Shown here: positions 8,345 through 17,194 of the stretch, in pieces
How the letters are laid out: each line of letters starts with the position of its first letter
Position numbering within the stretch: the first letter of the stretch is position 1
Source of the DNA: Chryseomicrobium excrementi
Lineage (GTDB): Bacteria > Bacillota > Bacilli > Bacillales_A > Planococcaceae
DNA: 64,000 nucleotides
Direction of reading: 5' to 3'
NCBI RefSeq assembly: GCF_002798305.1
Contig: NZ_PCGR01000004.1
Coordinates: 62,001-126,000, forward strand
Program-made: the position numbers and the translations under genes
Notes under the pieces: model-generated
Told to the model about the DNA's origin: nothing
The model's input: only the letters and a program-made list of their open reading frames with translations
The model's database searches: none

Positions 8345-9085
8345 CTACGGCAGGAATGTATACGTCCCGCCTTCTATCTCTATCGTATTGTGCGTGCCCG
8401 TCCCTGCAATGTCAACTCGCTGCAGGCGACCAGGTCCTCCGGCCGAATTTACAAACTGTAACCGGGTATTGTCTAACACAACTTCATTGTCTTCTACCTT
8501 TGCATCAAACAACTCCGCCCATTTTTTTGCAGTAGCGTTTGGATCATCTGTAGAAAGAATCAGATGCTTCACCTGCAACTGCTCAACGTGATCCGGAAGT
8601 TGGTCCGCAGCCTTTAAGTCTGAATATTTTTGGTCTTGAGTCTGCTCCCACTCGATGAAAAATGGCAGTGGCACTTGATCTGATGGTTCTTCCCTTACAA
8701 AAAGCATTTTCCAGCGCAATACTTCCCCAGCCGGTGTTTCCCGTGAAGCATTTAAGACATCTGTTGTCGCTATCCCTTTTTGTCGAAACTTCTCCCATAC
8801 ATCTTCAATCGAATCAGGACGCAAACAGATGGTGCCAAATCCAGGACCATTTGGACGGTCATGCAGTAATAGCTGGGTCAACGGATGATCTGCACTCTCA
8901 GCTACCGATAGCTCCTGAAGTGATAACCATTCAATATAGCTCGATGCTAAGAAAGAAAGTGTGTTGGCTGTCCCCCACTGCGCATGTTTCCCCCCAAGCA
9001 CGCTCTTAAATCCAGCGGTGTCCGCTTTAATTTTCATAGTTTCAGGTGATGCGGTCACAAAGTGAACGATGTGATCTAGATGCAT
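8345..9085 (-). CDS. VOC-superfamily protein (glyoxalase-like, PF13468 type)
   Basis: 246 residues. The opening LDHIVHFV has the first metal-type His of a vicinal-oxygen-chelate module, with GGKHAQWGTANTLSFL and YIEWLSL downstream; a second half begins near KHLILST. This pattern fits the single-chain 'glyoxalase-like domain' proteins of Bacillota, whose substrate is unknown. Both VOC halves are present at normal length. It probably forms a transcription unit with hflX, 13 bases downstream, and perhaps with the acyl-CoA ligase upstream, from which it is separated by 46 bases holding a perfect palindrome. Confidence 0.75.
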   Translation of the reverse strand: MHLDHIVHFVTASPETMKIKADTAGFKSVLGGKHAQWGTANTLSFLASSYIEWLSLQELSVAESADHPLTQLLLHDRPNGPGFGTICLRPDSIEDVWEKFRQKGIATTDVLNASRETPAGEVLRWKMLFVREEPSDQVPLPFFIEWEQTQDQKYSDLKAADQLPDHVEQLQVKHLILSTDDPNATAKKWAELFDAKVEDNEVVLDNTRLQFVNSAGGPGRLQRVDIAGTGTHNTIEIEGGTYTFLP

Positions 9086-9111
9086 AAACTCTCTCCTGTC
9101 TTTTGGTGTCT

Positions 9112-9127
9112 ATTTCCCGGGAAATAA
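9112..9127. other. 16-base perfect palindrome between the ligase and VOC genes
   Basis: TATTTCCCGGGAAATA is fully self-complementary and lies between the stop of the acyl-CoA ligase (9132) and the ATG of the VOC gene (9085). It has no loop and no T-run, so it is a better candidate for a protein-binding site than for a terminator. Function is unknown. Confidence 0.5.
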
Positions 9128-9131
9128 CGCC

Positions 9132-10727
9132 TTAATTTGTCACTTTTTGTTGCCCTAGTTCCCGAAGCATGTACTTTTGAATTTTACCAGAAGCGGTCAT
9201 CGGATACCCTTCCGTAAACTCGATATAGCGCGGAATCTTGTGATGTGCGATATTGCCACGAGCAAATTCTCGGACATCTGCTTCAGTAAGACTATGCCCT
9301 TCTTTCACTATGATCCATGCCATTAGTTCTTCTCCGTATTTAGCATCTGGTATACCTACGACTTGCACGTCTTGAATATTTGGATGCTGATAAAGGAATT
9401 CCTCGATTTCTTTCGGGTAAATATTTTCTCCTCCACGGATCACCATATCTTTGATCCGACCTGTGATGTCGATATAACCGTCCTCATCCATAACAGCGAT
9501 ATCTCCGGTATGCAACCACCCTTGATGATCAATAGCACGTTTTGTTGCTTCTTCATTTTTATAATAGCCTTTCATCACCAGGTATCCTCGAGTGCACAAT
9601 TCTCCGGGTACTCCCACTGGTGATTCTTCTCCAGTTGCCGGATCAATGATTTTCACTTCTACACCAGGGTGCGCGCGTCCTACGGAACTTACTCGTTTTT
9701 CGATTGCATCATCCGTCTTCGTTTGCGTAATGACAGGAGAAGATTCCGTCTGCCCATAGGCTATCGTGATTTCGCTGGCGCCCATATCTTGTATCACTTT
9801 TTTCATCACTTCCATAGGACAAATCGAGCCCGCCATAATGCCTGTCCGTAAGCTCGACAAATCAAACTGTGCGAAGTCCGGTTCGTTCAATTCTGCGATG
9901 AACATCGTAGGTACTCCGTAAAGTGCTGTACAGCGCTCATCTTGAACAGCTTGCAACACTTTTTTGGGATGGAACTGCTCCACAATAACCATAGTAGTTC
10001 CGTGGATAACACTTGATAGCGTTCCCATAACACACCCGAAACAATGGAAAAACGGTACAGGGATACACAAGCGGTCATTTTCCGTCAAATGTATGTAATC
10101 CCCGACTAGTTGTGCATTATTGACGATATTCCGGTGCGATAGCATAACCCCTTTTGGGAATCCAGTCGTCCCAGAAGTGTACTGCATATTGATGACATCT
10201 TCATTGGACAAGGAGTGGAACCGCTCTTCAAGCTCCTCTACTGTCACTTGATCTGACAACGCTTCAAGCTCAGACCACTTCATCATTCCTTCGACATCTT
10301 GATCATTCAGCAAGATAGTGCGTTTTAAATGGGGTACATGATCCTTTGCTACTTGCTGCACGATATCAATATAAGAAGTTCCTTTAAATCCATCTGCCAA
10401 CAGCAGCGTCGTACTATCAGATTGCTGAAGCAAATATTCGAGTTCTTTCTTTTGATAGCTCGTATTGACTGTTACAAGGACAGCTCCTATTTTGGCTGTA
10501 GCGAACTGAGTCAATAGCCACTCTCTCTTGTTATCTGCCCAGATGGCCACATGCTCCCCTTTTTGAATACCTAGGGCCATAAACGCTCTCGCTAATCGGT
10601 CTGTCTCTTGGTCAAACTCGTGATACGTCTTCCGAATTCCATGTTCCGGATAGACATAGGCTTCTTGCTTTGGAAAGCTTTTAGCTGTTTTTCGAAGTAC
10701 TTCCCCAATCGTCAATTCATTAAACAA
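9132..10727 (-). CDS. Fatty-acyl-CoA synthetase / AMP-binding ligase (YngI-like)
   Basis: 531 residues with all ANL-superfamily signatures: the P-loop-like YTSGTTGFPKGVMLSH, the GYLVMKGYYKN and WLHTGDIAVMDEDGYIDITGR segments with the ATP-binding Asp and hinge, the RGGENIYPKEIEE region and the C-terminal catalytic Lys in TASGKIQKY. It activates a carboxylic acid, probably medium- or long-chain fatty acid, with ATP and joins it to CoA. The start is a TTG at 10727 placed five bases after AGGGGAGA; no in-frame ATG lies near. Substrate length cannot be read from the sequence. Confidence 0.88.
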   Translation of the reverse strand: MFNELTIGEVLRKTAKSFPKQEAYVYPEHGIRKTYHEFDQETDRLARAFMALGIQKGEHVAIWADNKREWLLTQFATAKIGAVLVTVNTSYQKKELEYLLQQSDSTTLLLADGFKGTSYIDIVQQVAKDHVPHLKRTILLNDQDVEGMMKWSELEALSDQVTVEELEERFHSLSNEDVINMQYTSGTTGFPKGVMLSHRNIVNNAQLVGDYIHLTENDRLCIPVPFFHCFGCVMGTLSSVIHGTTMVIVEQFHPKKVLQAVQDERCTALYGVPTMFIAELNEPDFAQFDLSSLRTGIMAGSICPMEVMKKVIQDMGASEITIAYGQTESSPVITQTKTDDAIEKRVSSVGRAHPGVEVKIIDPATGEESPVGVPGELCTRGYLVMKGYYKNEEATKRAIDHQGWLHTGDIAVMDEDGYIDITGRIKDMVIRGGENIYPKEIEEFLYQHPNIQDVQVVGIPDAKYGEELMAWIIVKEGHSLTEADVREFARGNIAHHKIPRYIEFTEGYPMTASGKIQKYMLRELGQQKVTN

Positions 10728-10855
10728 AACAATCTCCCCTTTGTCATGTTGTCTCTTTTATATTATCACAAAATTCTGACGAGACTTTCGATTCCCTCCC
10801 AAATTTTGAGTGTGCTATGATGAACTACAGAACTTGATTGAACGGAGGATCCTCT

Positions 10856-12031
10856 ATGGAACTACAAGAACTACAAAGCGAACTCACGACTCGGTTGAAG
10901 GACCGCCAACTCATTAGAGCTGTCATCAGTCAACCACGACTTAAAACGGATACAGCCACAAAAATCAAGTGGAAACCGATTGAAATCAAAGGGATTTACC
11001 ATATTCAACTGGAATATCATTTTGACCAGACAATCACTCATGAAAACATCACGCTTGAAGATATCTCTCGTAAAGTAGAGGAACTTCTCGAGCAGTACCG
11101 TCAATTTCAGATTACTTGGGCAGGTGAATCCACACATATCCAACTGTCTAAGAAGAAAAAAGTAACGATGAAAAATGCAGCAAATGAAGAATCTCTTCCT
11201 TCTCAGTTGTCACATAACCGGAAAAAGAATTATGTATTGGATCCCGACACGATTCACCCGTTTCTTGTGCATCTGGGAGTTCAGACGAAAGACGGCAAAA
11301 TCAAAAGTCAAAAACAAGACAAATTCAAACAGATCAATCGCTTTGTGGAATTTGTTGAAGACTCACTTGCCTATTTACCAACAGACAGACCTCTTAACAT
11401 CATCGATTTCGGTTCCGGTAAATCGTATTTGACGTTTGCTCTATACTACTATTTAAGAGAGTTAAAAGGCTACGAGGTTCACATCACAGGCCTCGATTTA
11501 AAAAAAGACGTCATTGCGCATTGCGAGCAGTTGGCTCGAGAGCTTGATTATGAAGGACTCCATTTTGAAGTGGGAGATATTACGGATTACAACGAAGCAC
11601 AACAAGTGGACATGGTCGTAACCCTTCATGCGTGTGACGTCGCAACAGACATGGCGCTTGCGCGTGCCGTGAAATGGGGAGCAAAAGTGATTTTAAGCGT
11701 ACCGTGCTGTCAACATGAATTGTTCACCCAGCTCGATTCTCCTGAACTGAACGTCATGCTTCGCCATGGCTTGATCAAAGAGCGCTTTGCGTCTTTAGCT
11801 ACAGATTCGATTCGTGCGCAAGTCCTCGATTTAGTGGGTTACGAAACGCAGCTCGTTGAATTCGTAAACCTGGAGAACACACCTAAAAACATTTTAATCC
11901 GCGCGTACTTTACAGGTCAGGAGCCGAAGAAATCGACTGTTGAAGAAACAGCTGCGTTCTTACGTTTCTTGCAGGCGAAGCCGTTTCTTGTAAAAGAGCT
12001 AGATACGGAATTGAAAGGAGTTCTGACATGA
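10856..12031 (+). CDS. SAM-dependent methyltransferase (Methyltransf_32 / METTL25-RRNAD1-like)
   Basis: 391 residues. The N-terminal ~130 residues are a poorly characterised domain. The methyltransferase core has IIDFGSGKSYLTFALYYYL as the SAM-binding glycine motif, VHITGLDLKKDVI as the acidic motif II and TLHACDVATD with SVPCCQHE, the HACD...PCCxHE pattern typical of the Methyltransf_32 family. The target, perhaps RNA, is not known. I start it at ATG 10856, seven bases behind GGAGG; an upstream in-frame TTG at 10838 would lie before the ribosome site. Its stop overlaps the ATG of the next gene (ATGA). Confidence 0.82.
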   Translation: MELQELQSELTTRLKDRQLIRAVISQPRLKTDTATKIKWKPIEIKGIYHIQLEYHFDQTITHENITLEDISRKVEELLEQYRQFQITWAGESTHIQLSKKKKVTMKNAANEESLPSQLSHNRKKNYVLDPDTIHPFLVHLGVQTKDGKIKSQKQDKFKQINRFVEFVEDSLAYLPTDRPLNIIDFGSGKSYLTFALYYYLRELKGYEVHITGLDLKKDVIAHCEQLARELDYEGLHFEVGDITDYNEAQQVDMVVTLHACDVATDMALARAVKWGAKVILSVPCCQHELFTQLDSPELNVMLRHGLIKERFASLATDSIRAQVLDLVGYETQLVEFVNLENTPKNILIRAYFTGQEPKKSTVEETAAFLRFLQAKPFLVKELDTELKGVLT

Positions 12032-12300
12032 ACCCGTCTACTTGGACCATTCGCAAACTGGTGAACGGAGCGATTTTGATCCCTGCTGTTTTCATAGCAT
12101 TGCTAGTAAGTACCACTTTAGAACTCTCTGGTTGGATTACTGTGCTGATAGCTATTGCTTTAACGGCTGTTCTCTTTGTCATCGTCAATCGTTGGAAGGC
12201 CTTAGATCGTCCGATTTCCAAAACCACTTATACGATTTGGAATGTCGTTATCATTCTGTCGTTTGTCATTATCTACTACACCATCCGATCTACTATGTAA
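12028..12300 (+). CDS. Small membrane protein of unknown function
   Basis: 90 residues with three predicted transmembrane segments (about 13-33, 35-56 and 68-86) joined by a short basic loop (NRWKALDRPISK). The start overlaps the methyltransferase stop by four bases, so the two are translationally coupled. The coupling and clean terminator right after it support a real gene. I recognise no family. Confidence 0.7.
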   Translation: MNPSTWTIRKLVNGAILIPAVFIALLVSTTLELSGWITVLIAIALTAVLFVIVNRWKALDRPISKTTYTIWNVVIILSFVIIYYTIRSTM

Positions 12301-12304
12301 AAGC

Positions 12305-12331
12305 AAAAAACCGCCAAGTGGCGGTTTTTTT
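12305..12331. terminator. Bidirectional terminator
   Basis: A short GC stem (ACCGCC-AAGT-GGCGGT) lies between A6 and T7 tracts, serving the small membrane protein gene on the plus strand and fumC on the minus strand. Confidence 0.9.
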
Positions 12332-13706
12332 ATATCATATTTTGTGGCTGCACATACTCATCAAACTGTTCTTCCGTCAGCAGTTCCAAATGCAGTGCCG
12401 CTTCTTTCAATGTCGTACCGTTCTCATGCGCGTACTTCGCAATCTTCGCTGCATTTTCATAGCCGATGTACGGATTAAGTGCCGTTACCAGCATCAAAGA
12501 ATTCTCAACGTGGCGGCTGATAACGTCTTGATTCGGTTCAATCCCAACAGCACAGTTATCGTTAAAGCTATGAATAGCATCTGACAACAATCGAACAGAC
12601 TGTAAGAAATTAAAGATGATCACAGGCTTAAACACATTGAGTTGATAGTTCCCTTGGCTTGCCGCAAACGAAATCGTCGTATCGTTCCCCATTACTTGAG
12701 CGACCACCATTGTCATCGCCTCACTCTGAGTTGGATTCACCTTCCCAGGCATGATGGAGCTACCTGGTTCATTTGCCGGAATGGTCAACTCCCCAATACC
12801 AGACCGGGGACCACTTGCAAGAAGACGCACATCATTTGCAATCTTCATCAAATCGGCTGCTAACCCTTTTATAGCACCATGTACGGCCACTACATCATCA
12901 TATGAAGTCAGCGCATGGAATTTGTTCTTCGCAGATACAAACTCCGTGCCTTCTAAACGTGTGATCTCTTTTGCTACTAAATCACCAAATTCTTTTGGTG
13001 CGTTGATCCCGGTACCAACTGCGGTCCCTCCAATAGCGAGTTCTCTCATATACGGCAGGACCGTTTCAATCATCTGCTTCGACTTCTCAAGCATCCGGAC
13101 CCATCCACTAAACTCTTGGCCTAGGGACAGAGGCGTAGCATCTTGTAAATGCGTGCGTCCTATCTTCACAATCGACATGAACTCGTTAGATTTCTGTTCA
13201 AGCGTCTTGTGCAAAGCATTGATTGCCGGTAATAAGCGTTGTTCTACTGCAACAACCCCTGCGATGTGAAGTGCAGTCGGAAACGTATCATTTGAGCTCT
13301 GTGATTTGTTGACATCGTCATTTGGGTGGAGTCGTTCCTCCGAGCCTTGTTCTTCTAACAACTGATTGCCTCGATTGGCAATCACTTCATTGACGTTCAT
13401 ATTGGTCTGAGTCCCACTACCTGTCTGAAATACCACTAGTGGAAACTGGTCATCCCATTTACCAGAGCGAATTTCTTCCGCTGTTTGGACGATGGCATTG
13501 CGCTTAGCTTCAGATAGATTTCCTAAAGAATAGCTGACCTCAGCTGCTGCCGATTTTACTGTAGCTTGGGCATAAACGACTTCCAGTGGCATCGTATCTG
13601 TTCCAATTTTAAAGTTTTGCTTACTTCGTTGCGTTTGGGCTCCCCACAGTTTGTCCGCAGGCACTTGAATTTCACCCATTGAATCCTTTTCAATCCGATA
13701 TTCCAT
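12330..13706 (-). CDS. fumC: Fumarate hydratase, class II
   Basis: 458 residues, the normal length of iron-independent class II fumarases, which interconvert fumarate and L-malate in the TCA cycle. The superfamily signature [15 protein letters not shown] is complete, with the catalytic Ser in the flexible loop; [14 protein letters not shown] and [17 protein letters not shown] supply substrate-binding residues including the catalytic His. ATG at 13706 follows GGGAGGG. It is a single-gene unit; aspartase is a related fold but has a different loop. Confidence 0.95.
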   Translation of the reverse strand: MEYRIEKDSMGEIQVPADKLWGAQTQRSKQNFKIGTDTMPLEVVYAQATVKSAAAEVSYSLGNLSEAKRNAIVQTAEEIRSGKWDDQFPLVVFQTGSGTQTNMNVNEVIANRGNQLLEEQGSEERLHPNDDVNKSQSSNDTFPTALHIAGVVAVEQRLLPAINALHKTLEQKSNEFMSIVKIGRTHLQDATPLSLGQEFSGWVRMLEKSKQMIETVLPYMRELAIGGTAVGTGINAPKEFGDLVAKEITRLEGTEFVSAKNKFHALTSYDDVVAVHGAIKGLAADLMKIANDVRLLASGPRSGIGELTIPANEPGSSIMPGKVNPTQSEAMTMVVAQVMGNDTTISFAASQGNYQLNVFKPVIIFNFLQSVRLLSDAIHSFNDNCAVGIEPNQDVISRHVENSLMLVTALNPYIGYENAAKIAKYAHENGTTLKEAALHLELLTEEQFDEYVQPQNMI

Positions 13707-13780
13707 TCAAAACCCTCCCTATTCTCACTGTCTACAAGCTGAATTGGACCAGTCCTGTAGAGACTTCCCTTTTATCATAG

Positions 13781-13799
13781 CGCTCATTTCTGAGCGGTA
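13781..13799. repeat. Palindrome matching (inverted) the one after the MMPL gene
   Basis: CGCTCATTTCTGAGCG is a hairpin-forming palindrome in the 195-base gap between fumC and the MMPL gene. Its reverse complement with flanks (TACCGCTCAGAAATGAGCG) recurs at 16038-16056 just behind the MMPL stop. The remaining gap (13707-13900) shows no other clear feature apart from the MMPL ribosome site AAGGAGG at 13887-13893. Confidence 0.6.
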
Positions 13800-13900
13800 C
13801 AATCAATGTGGCTTCTCCAAACAGGAGGTTTAAATTCGATTCATCGTTTCGATTGGAGTAGAATAATAAGGTAACTTGACTCAAATAAGGAGGAACGGCT

Positions 13901-16033
13901 GTGAAAGCTCTCGCCGCGTTTGTCACGCGTTTTTATAAAAGCATCATTGCTTCTTGGGTACTGCTATTAATTGCTTCCGTCTACTTTGCCATTCAACTTC
14001 CTGATAAACTCCAGGGAGACGGATTCCGCACGGACGGCGAGCACGAACAAGTCATGGAAGTGCTGACTGAAAAATTCGATATCCCTAAAGACACGGTACT
14101 GATGGTATTTGATGGCTCTTCAGATGAGATAATCGAAGGTTCTTTAGCCGCTGTTGAGGATCTAAATGTTGCAGATCAAATCGTCTCTCCACTAGAAGAC
14201 GACAACTTACGTGAAGGCGATATTGCATACGCTCAAATCCACTTCACTGGAGAAACGGATGATCTGCCAACTATAGTGGAAGACATCCGAGCTATTGCAG
14301 ATGAAGAAGAGTCCGTCTCTATAACAGGCGGTCCAGTCATCAACAAAGATATCAATACTGCCAGTCAAAAAGACTTGGCTAGTGCCGAAGCTATCGGTCT
14401 ACCGATTGCCATTGTCGTGTTACTATTAGCATTCGGAAGTGTTATGGCTTCGTTCATCCCTTTAATTATCGGGATTATGACAGTCGTGATCTCGCTCGGA
14501 ATTTTAGGAGTGCTCGGTGGCTCATTAGATTTGTCGATCTTTATTTTAAATATCATACCAATGCTTGGATTAGCTCTCAGTATTGACTTTGCTTTGCTAT
14601 TTATCAATCGCTATAAAGAAGAACGGCTCCACCAATCTATTACTGATGCAGTTCAGACAGCTGTTAGGACGTCAGGTCGTTCCATCATCTTTTCAGCCAT
14701 CTGTGTATTCATTGGGCTTGGGGCCATGCTTGTCATGGAAGTAGACATCTTTATGAATATCGCTCTTGGTGGAACGCTTGTCGTGACGCTGGCTGTGCTA
14801 TCATCACTAACATTGCTACCTTCTTTACTTATGTTGATTGGAGATCGCATCAACAAATGGACGATTCTTCGAGTACGTCCTGGTGGAAGCTCTCGCTGGC
14901 AACAGTTTGCGGCATTTGTCATGAAGCGTCCTGTGGCACTGATTGTAGTGGCTCTCGTATTACTTGGCATTGCCATCATTCCTGTAAAGAACATGTCGCT
15001 TTCTATTCCTCAAGTCGACTCGTTGCCGGAACAGTATGAGTCTCGTCAATCCTATGATTTACTGGATGACACATTTGGATTCGGAGAGCAATCGACGGTT
15101 TATTTATTAGCGGAACGCGAAGACGGTTGGGATTCTGAAGAAGCGCGAGCAGATATTTATGATTTGCAAGAACTTCTTAGAGAAGAGGATGGGGTAAAAG
15201 ATGTAGCGACTATCTATACCGCCACAGAGATCCCGTCTCCGGAAGCACTTGAACAACAACTGCAAGTTCCTGAAGCTGCCGCTGCTCTTAAGCCCGCTTT
15301 TGAAGGGTTCATACAAGACGAGCTGCTTTTCATCCCAGTGACCCTTGATTATGAAGGTGCCTCAAGTGAAGCTCAAGAGTGGGTCCGAGATTTTGGTGAC
15401 CGTACTTTCGATTATGATGTTTCAATAGGTGGTCAACCAAAGTTCAATCAAGAAATCTTTGATGAAATTGCGAGCAAAATTGGTTTATTGCTCGCAATTA
15501 TTTTAGGGTCGACGTTCATCATTTTAATGATTGCGTTCCGTTCCCTATTGATTCCGTTGAAAGCGATCTTGATGAACATCATCGGACTCGGTGCAACCTT
15601 CGGAATCCTTGTGTACATCTTCCAGTATGGCCATTTTGGTCTACCGGAAACGGAGATAGCACTGATCATCCCTGTCATTGTCTTTAGCTTAGTATTTGGG
15701 CTCAGTATGGACTATGAAGTATTCTTAATCTCAAGGATTCAAGAAGAATACGTAAAGACCCAAAACAATACAGCGTCTACTATTACTGGACTTGTGTCTA
15801 CAAGTAAAATCATTACTTCAGCAGCTTTAATTATGATTGTTATTACCGGAGCCTTCGCATTCACTGATGTGATGCCCGTGAAACAGATCGGAATTGGAAT
15901 TGCTATCGCGATTGCCATCGATGCTACTATCATCCGGTTGCTATTAGTACCAAGCTTGATGAAGCTTTTCGGCAAGTGGAATTGGTGGCTACCGTTCCGT
16001 AAAGGTCCATACAAAGCAGGAGGCCTTCACTAA
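13901..16033 (+). CDS. MMPL/RND-family membrane transporter
   Basis: 710 residues with the two-fold RND plan: one transmembrane helix, an extracytoplasmic domain (about 35-155), five helices, then a second repeat of the same. LALSIDFALLFINRYKEE in the first half and FGLSMDYEVFLISRIQEEY in the second are the conserved intramembrane Asp-bearing MMPL signatures. Bacillota relatives (YdgH, YdfJ) export lipids or drugs using the proton gradient. The GTG start at 13901 is placed eight bases behind AAGGAGG. No dedicated regulator is adjacent. The gene is bracketed by an inverted pair of palindromes. Confidence 0.88.
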   Translation: MKALAAFVTRFYKSIIASWVLLLIASVYFAIQLPDKLQGDGFRTDGEHEQVMEVLTEKFDIPKDTVLMVFDGSSDEIIEGSLAAVEDLNVADQIVSPLEDDNLREGDIAYAQIHFTGETDDLPTIVEDIRAIADEEESVSITGGPVINKDINTASQKDLASAEAIGLPIAIVVLLLAFGSVMASFIPLIIGIMTVVISLGILGVLGGSLDLSIFILNIIPMLGLALSIDFALLFINRYKEERLHQSITDAVQTAVRTSGRSIIFSAICVFIGLGAMLVMEVDIFMNIALGGTLVVTLAVLSSLTLLPSLLMLIGDRINKWTILRVRPGGSSRWQQFAAFVMKRPVALIVVALVLLGIAIIPVKNMSLSIPQVDSLPEQYESRQSYDLLDDTFGFGEQSTVYLLAEREDGWDSEEARADIYDLQELLREEDGVKDVATIYTATEIPSPEALEQQLQVPEAAAALKPAFEGFIQDELLFIPVTLDYEGASSEAQEWVRDFGDRTFDYDVSIGGQPKFNQEIFDEIASKIGLLLAIILGSTFIILMIAFRSLLIPLKAILMNIIGLGATFGILVYIFQYGHFGLPETEIALIIPVIVFSLVFGLSMDYEVFLISRIQEEYVKTQNNTASTITGLVSTSKIITSAALIMIVITGAFAFTDVMPVKQIGIGIAIAIAIDATIIRLLLVPSLMKLFGKWNWWLPFRKGPYKAGGLH

Positions 16034-16037
16034 AATC

Positions 16038-16064
16038 TACCGCTCAGAAATGAGCGGTGTTTTC
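16038..16064 (+). terminator. Terminator of the MMPL gene
   Basis: ACCGCTCA-GAAA-TGAGCGGT followed by GTTTTCC forms an eight-base-pair stem with a GNRA-like loop and a short T-run, five bases after the stop codon. Confidence 0.75.
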
Positions 16065-16067
16065 CGC

Positions 16068-16096
16068 TTGACTATATACCCCTATAGGTATAATAT
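16068..16096 (+). promoter_or_regulatory. CstR/CsoR-type operator inside the cstR promoter
   Basis: TTGACT (16068-16073) and TATAAT or TAATAT (16089-16096, spacer 15 or 17) form a promoter. Between and over the boxes lies TATACC-CCTATA-GGTATA (16075-16092), a pair of TATACC half-sites in inverted orientation of the kind bound by CsoR-family repressors. The position implies autoregulation of cstR and the rhodanese gene. Confidence 0.75.
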
Positions 16097-16167
16097 AGTT
16101 TGTACAAGGCATCCTAAATCTTTTGTGCTATACTTTTCTGCAATGAAGCACTCCGGGAGGGTAGATC

Positions 16168-16428
16168 ATGAAATACGATGCAAAGACAAAAAACCGGATT
16201 AAACGCATTGAAGGCCAGTTGCGCGGAATTCTCCGGATGATGGAAGAAGAGCAGGAATGTAAGGATATTATTACCCAACTCTCTGCCTCTCGTTCTGCAA
16301 TCGATCGTACGATTGGCGTCATCGTCAGTGAAAATCTTGTGTCCTGTGTCCGCAAAGCGGAAGAAGACGGCGAGTCATCCGATGCCTATGTAAAAGAAGC
16401 GGTGCAACTTTTAGTTCGCAGCCGCTAA
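16168..16428 (+). CDS. cstR: CsoR-family persulfide-sensing repressor CstR
   Basis: 86 residues, all helical. The opening AKTKNRIKRIEGQLRGI is the DNA-contacting region of CsoR/RcnR proteins. Cys31 and Cys60 occupy the positions of the two reactive thiols of Staphylococcus aureus CstR, while the copper-ligand His of true CsoR is absent (Asn56 lies in that area: SENLVSC). CstR proteins react with sulfane sulfur and then release genes for sulfide oxidation. The next gene is a rhodanese, the expected partner. ATG 16168 follows GGGAGG. No persulfide dioxygenase or TauE gene lies in this cluster, unlike the staphylococcal cst operon. Confidence 0.85.
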   Translation: MKYDAKTKNRIKRIEGQLRGILRMMEEEQECKDIITQLSASRSAIDRTIGVIVSENLVSCVRKAEEDGESSDAYVKEAVQLLVRSR

Positions 16429-16463
16429 TCCAACAACTATTCATACAAAGGGAGCGAGTGTAG

Positions 16464-16766
16464 ATGAAAACAATCACACCACAAGAAGTAGAACAGCAAT
16501 TAAAAGAAGGTAAACAATTAAACTTAATCGATGTTCGTGAAGCGGATGAGGTAGCTTCTGGACACATTGACGGAATCACACACATCCCACTAGGTGTTCT
16601 TGAGTTCCGTATGAACGAACTAGACAAAAACAAAGAATACATCATGGTCTGCCGTTCAGGTGGCCGCAGTGGTCAGGCGACGATGTTCTTAGATAGCCAA
16701 GGGTACAACGTAACGAACATGTCTGGCGGTATGCTAGAGTGGGAAGGCGAAACAAAACAAGGTTAA
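16464..16766 (+). CDS. Single-domain rhodanese (sulfurtransferase)
   Basis: 100 residues, one rhodanese domain. The catalytic loop is CRSGGRS with Cys63, which would carry the persulfide; LIDVREADEVASGHIDGITHIPLG is the usual N-terminal half. It moves sulfane sulfur between low-molecular thiols or proteins. It lies 35 bases behind cstR, starts at ATG 16464 after AAAGGGAG and ends at a strong terminator, so the pair is a two-gene operon for handling reactive sulfur. Confidence 0.92.
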   Translation: MKTITPQEVEQQLKEGKQLNLIDVREADEVASGHIDGITHIPLGVLEFRMNELDKNKEYIMVCRSGGRSGQATMFLDSQGYNVTNMSGGMLEWEGETKQG

Positions 16767-16773
16767 GAAACGC

Positions 16774-16800
16774 AAAAAAGACCCCTCGGGGTCTTTTTTT
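16774..16800. terminator. Terminator of the cstR-rhodanese operon
   Basis: AGACCCC-TC-GGGGTCT is flanked by A6 and T7, so it can stop transcription from both sides. It overlaps the end of the convergent DUF3221 gene by two bases. Confidence 0.92.
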
Positions 16801-17182
16801 AATCTAAGCCAACAGTAGGTTCTACTGATACGGCAGCACTTTGTCCAGGGTAGGACTCTGCCACTGCTTCATGAGTGACTCGAACTTCATCCCCCACCTG
16901 TACTTTGTTTTTTTGATCCAAAGTTACGCTGAACCAAATAGCAGGAAGGCCCGAATCCAAAATAGTCTCAGGCGTTACCCCTTCAATTTCTTCAGCAGTT
17001 CCTGATACCACTAGCATCCGATCATCTTGAATCGCCAATACGTATCCTGTAAATTCATTTGACCCTTCTTTTCCTTGTTGGGTCGGATTGTTAGCGAAGA
17101 AGGCGAAGACGGCAGTCATGATCAAGCCCACTACTACTACCACACCAATCACTAAGGCAATTGCTAACTTTTTCCCACTCAT
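16799..17182 (-). CDS. Membrane-anchored DUF3221-like protein
   Basis: 127 residues: one N-terminal transmembrane segment (about 6-29) and an extracellular beta-rich domain beginning at FTGYVLAIQDDRMLVVSG and ending VGDEVRVTHEAVAESYPGQSAAVSV, a layout seen in YobA/DUF3221 proteins, which resemble small OB-fold domains. Function unknown. ATG 17182 follows AAGGAGCG. It probably shares a transcript with the 29-codon gene just upstream. Confidence 0.7.
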   Translation of the reverse strand: MSGKKLAIALVIGVVVVVGLIMTAVFAFFANNPTQQGKEGSNEFTGYVLAIQDDRMLVVSGTAEEIEGVTPETILDSGLPAIWFSVTLDQKNKVQVGDEVRVTHEAVAESYPGQSAAVSVEPTVGLD

Positions 17183-17194
17183 TCCGGTCGCTCC

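Noticed and set aside
12042-12584. 180-codon frame on the plus strand
   Set aside because: It reads the small membrane protein gene in another frame, crosses a terminator and continues antisense to fumC.
12751-13269. 172-codon frame on the plus strand
   Set aside because: It lies wholly antisense to fumC, whose motifs are intact, and has no start signal.
13732-13926. 64-codon minus-strand frame upstream of the MMPL gene
   Set aside because: It overlaps the MMPL start region and a palindrome, with no ribosome site.
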